Source: Lodderomyces elongisporus
Lineage: Eukaryota > Ascomycota > Pichiomycetes > Serinales > Debaryomycetaceae
DNA length: 64,000 nt
Assembly: GCF_030384665.1 (NCBI RefSeq)
Contig: NC_083676.1
Coordinates: 930,001-994,000 of the forward strand
Reading direction: 5' to 3'
Shown here: in pieces, positions 62,685-64,000 of the stretch
Layout: every line of letters begins with the position of its first letter
How positions within the stretch are numbered: the first letter of the stretch is position 1
Translations under genes and position numbers: made by a program
The notes under the pieces: model-generated
Told to the model about the DNA's origin: nothing
Databases searched by the model: none
The model's input: only the letters and a program-made list of their open reading frames with translations

Positions 62685-64000
62685 ATGTCTTCCAATAGAC
62701 CTCGTCATTTGACTAACGACAATAGTTTCAATGGCCATGCTGGTAGCACCCAATCCTTGTCTACAGATGGACAAAATGCAGGAACCATACAACTCAAGAA
62801 CCCATTCGAAACATCATCTTCATCAGAAGAAGAAATACGCACTAAAGAAAATTTACCACCCAGAGGAGTCAAGGAAGCAAGCAACTCTAGTATTGAGTTA
62901 CTTAGTAAATCAACGTCATCATCAGGGTATCAACAACTGAAGCAACAACAACAACAACAACAACACCACCACCACCACCACCCTTATATTGGACTGTCTA
63001 GAAACTATGGTAATCAGCCCTACAGTGCTGATGGAAGCTACATTGATGAAAGTGAAGCTAACTTGTTGAACAATCCTTCAACGGCATCCGACTACTCCTC
63101 TTCTTCTTTAACATCATCTTCCACTCCTGGTATCCAATTCATACCACCAAATACGCAACCTTACCCTTCAGCATCGGGTACTACAACACCAACAAATTTA
63201 CATCAAAAATATACACAAAACCCAGTGAGGGGCGAACAACTAAGCATCAAAAGACCACCTTCGTATGATCGGTACCCTCTAATAAATGAAAAGAAAGCAA
63301 GTTCAAACTTTGCTAGTGATTTCGAAGGATCACTGTTGCAGTCTCAGTCTCAGTCTCAGTCTCAGTCTCAGTCGCAATTTCAAAACCAACAGTATCCGCC
63401 ACACCCGGACTCGCCATTTGCAACTCCAATAAACTATAATAGTAAACATGGTCAAGAATATTATAAGAAAATAGGACAAGGGCAGCAAGATCAGCAACAA
63501 CAACAACAACAACAACAACTTCTGCTGCTGCTGCTGATGCAGATGATGCGAACTACAGACCCACAATACTATGGCGAGCGAAAAAACTTTAATTCAAACT
63601 CCCAGATAAACTCTCAAACCAACTCATTATACAAATATACAGACTATAGTCCTTTTGGTGGGTACCCCGCCTCTTCATTTCCTTTGGATATCAACGACAA
63701 AGAAGCAGACGACCATTTGCATAATCCAGATCCGATACAGGATGCCAAATATGAAAAGAATAGATTTTGGTACGATTTGAAAAACGGAGACAGTAGATCC
63801 CGATTGGGAATTGCCGGATTTGTTTTTCTCTTGGCAGCAGCAATTGCCGTATTTGTTGTATTGCCAAGCCTTACATACACTGGTGTCACCGACCACAAGG
63901 CGGTTCCACTAACATACCTGATTTTAACCCAGTACAAGTACCCCACTCTCAGCGCGATACGACAATCTTTGATAGACCCTGATACACCACTGGATGCAAG
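62685..64000 (+). CDS. Kre6/Skn1-type beta-1,6-glucan synthesis protein, N-terminal 438 residues (runs off the window)
   Basis: Open from the ATG at 62685 to the window edge. It has a long disordered cytosolic N-terminus (Ser-rich, KQQQQQQQ followed by poly-His, a Ser-Gln repeat, a poly-Gln tract followed by five CTG codons at 63522-63536). The conserved Kre6/Skn1 segment follows: YSPFGGYPASSFPLDI, DDHLHNPDP, NRFWYDLKNGDSRS. A single membrane helix is at about 373-393 (LGIAGFVFLLAAAIAVFVVL), then the start of the luminal part (SLIDPDTP). The GH16 catalytic-like domain must lie beyond the window. These type II Golgi/ER membrane proteins are needed for beta-1,6-glucan. KRE6 and SKN1 cannot be told apart here. 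Confidence 0.88.
   Translation, partial: MSSNRPRHLTNDNSFNGHAGSTQSLSTDGQNAGTIQLKNPFETSSSSEEEIRTKENLPPRGVKEASNSSIELLSKSTSSSGYQQLKQQQQQQQHHHHHHPYIGLSRNYGNQPYSADGSYIDESEANLLNNPSTASDYSSSSLTSSSTPGIQFIPPNTQPYPSASGTTTPTNLHQKYTQNPVRGEQLSIKRPPSYDRYPLINEKKASSNFASDFEGSLLQSQSQSQSQSQSQFQNQQYPPHPDSPFATPINYNSKHGQEYYKKIGQGQQDQQQQQQQQQLLLLLLMQMMRTTDPQYYGERKNFNSNSQINSQTNSLYKYTDYSPFGGYPASSFPLDINDKEADDHLHNPDPIQDAKYEKNRFWYDLKNGDSRSRLGIAGFVFLLAAAIAVFVVLPSLTYTGVTDHKAVPLTYLILTQYKYPTLSAIRQSLIDPDTPLDA

Overview
This is nuclear DNA of a budding yeast, almost certainly from the CTG (CUG-Ser) clade. Every recognisable gene matches a Saccharomyces/Candida family. The introns have the yeast GTATGT ... CTAAC ... AG layout, and intergenic DNA is very AT-rich and packed with microsatellites. 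ADE2 (568 codons) contains no in-frame CTG, whereas a disordered region of the KRE6-like protein has five CTG codons in a row; this is the pattern expected when CTG has been reassigned to serine. From memory, the Candida albicans orthologues of RIP1, PKC1, RAS2, RPL19A, ADE2, TEC1, NTO1 and MAK21 lie close together on its chromosome 3. The repeat-rich, long intergenic regions make Lodderomyces elongisporus or a close relative my best guess (inference). Proteins should be translated with code 12.

Layout. 1-12.7 kb: partial NUP85 (nuclear pore), a DDB1/CPSF-A family protein (probably MMS1), the HECT ligase HUL4, spliced RIP1 (Rieske protein of complex III) and a spliced DUF2235 lipase-fold hydrolase. 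13.3-25.5 kb: a short secreted SUN-family protein, SEA4 (SEACAT/TORC1 control), PKC1 (cell-wall integrity kinase) and a degenerate RAS2-type GTPase. 27-44.9 kb: MAK21 (60S assembly), NTO1 (NuA3 histone acetylation reader), TEC1 (TEA/ATTS filamentation factor), ADE2, a YBL028C/LLPH-like ribosome-biogenesis protein, RPL19 and RAX1 (bud-site selection).

44.9-64 kb is gene-poor. It holds fast-evolving orphan genes, several of them small and ending in a single C-terminal membrane segment, plus KRE9 and the start of a KRE6/SKN1-type gene, both for cell-wall beta-1,6-glucan. The most interesting observation is that two of the orphans (48727-49839 and 52730-53857) share three collinear motifs at nearly the same spacing. 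I read them as a diverged tandem pair of an undescribed family, one copy tail-anchored and the other soluble with a possible PP1-docking C-terminus. A second is a small gene at 61466-61836 that opens a frame only if a 7-nt first exon is spliced on; it sits beside a 240-nt stretch of unusually GC-balanced, non-repetitive DNA.

Four genes are read as spliced: RIP1, the DUF2235 gene, RPL19 (intron inside the start codon) and the 61466 gene. Several open frames extend upstream of the first ATG through TTG or GTG codons; I placed those starts at the ATG. No tRNA, rRNA, transposon or CRISPR array was identified.
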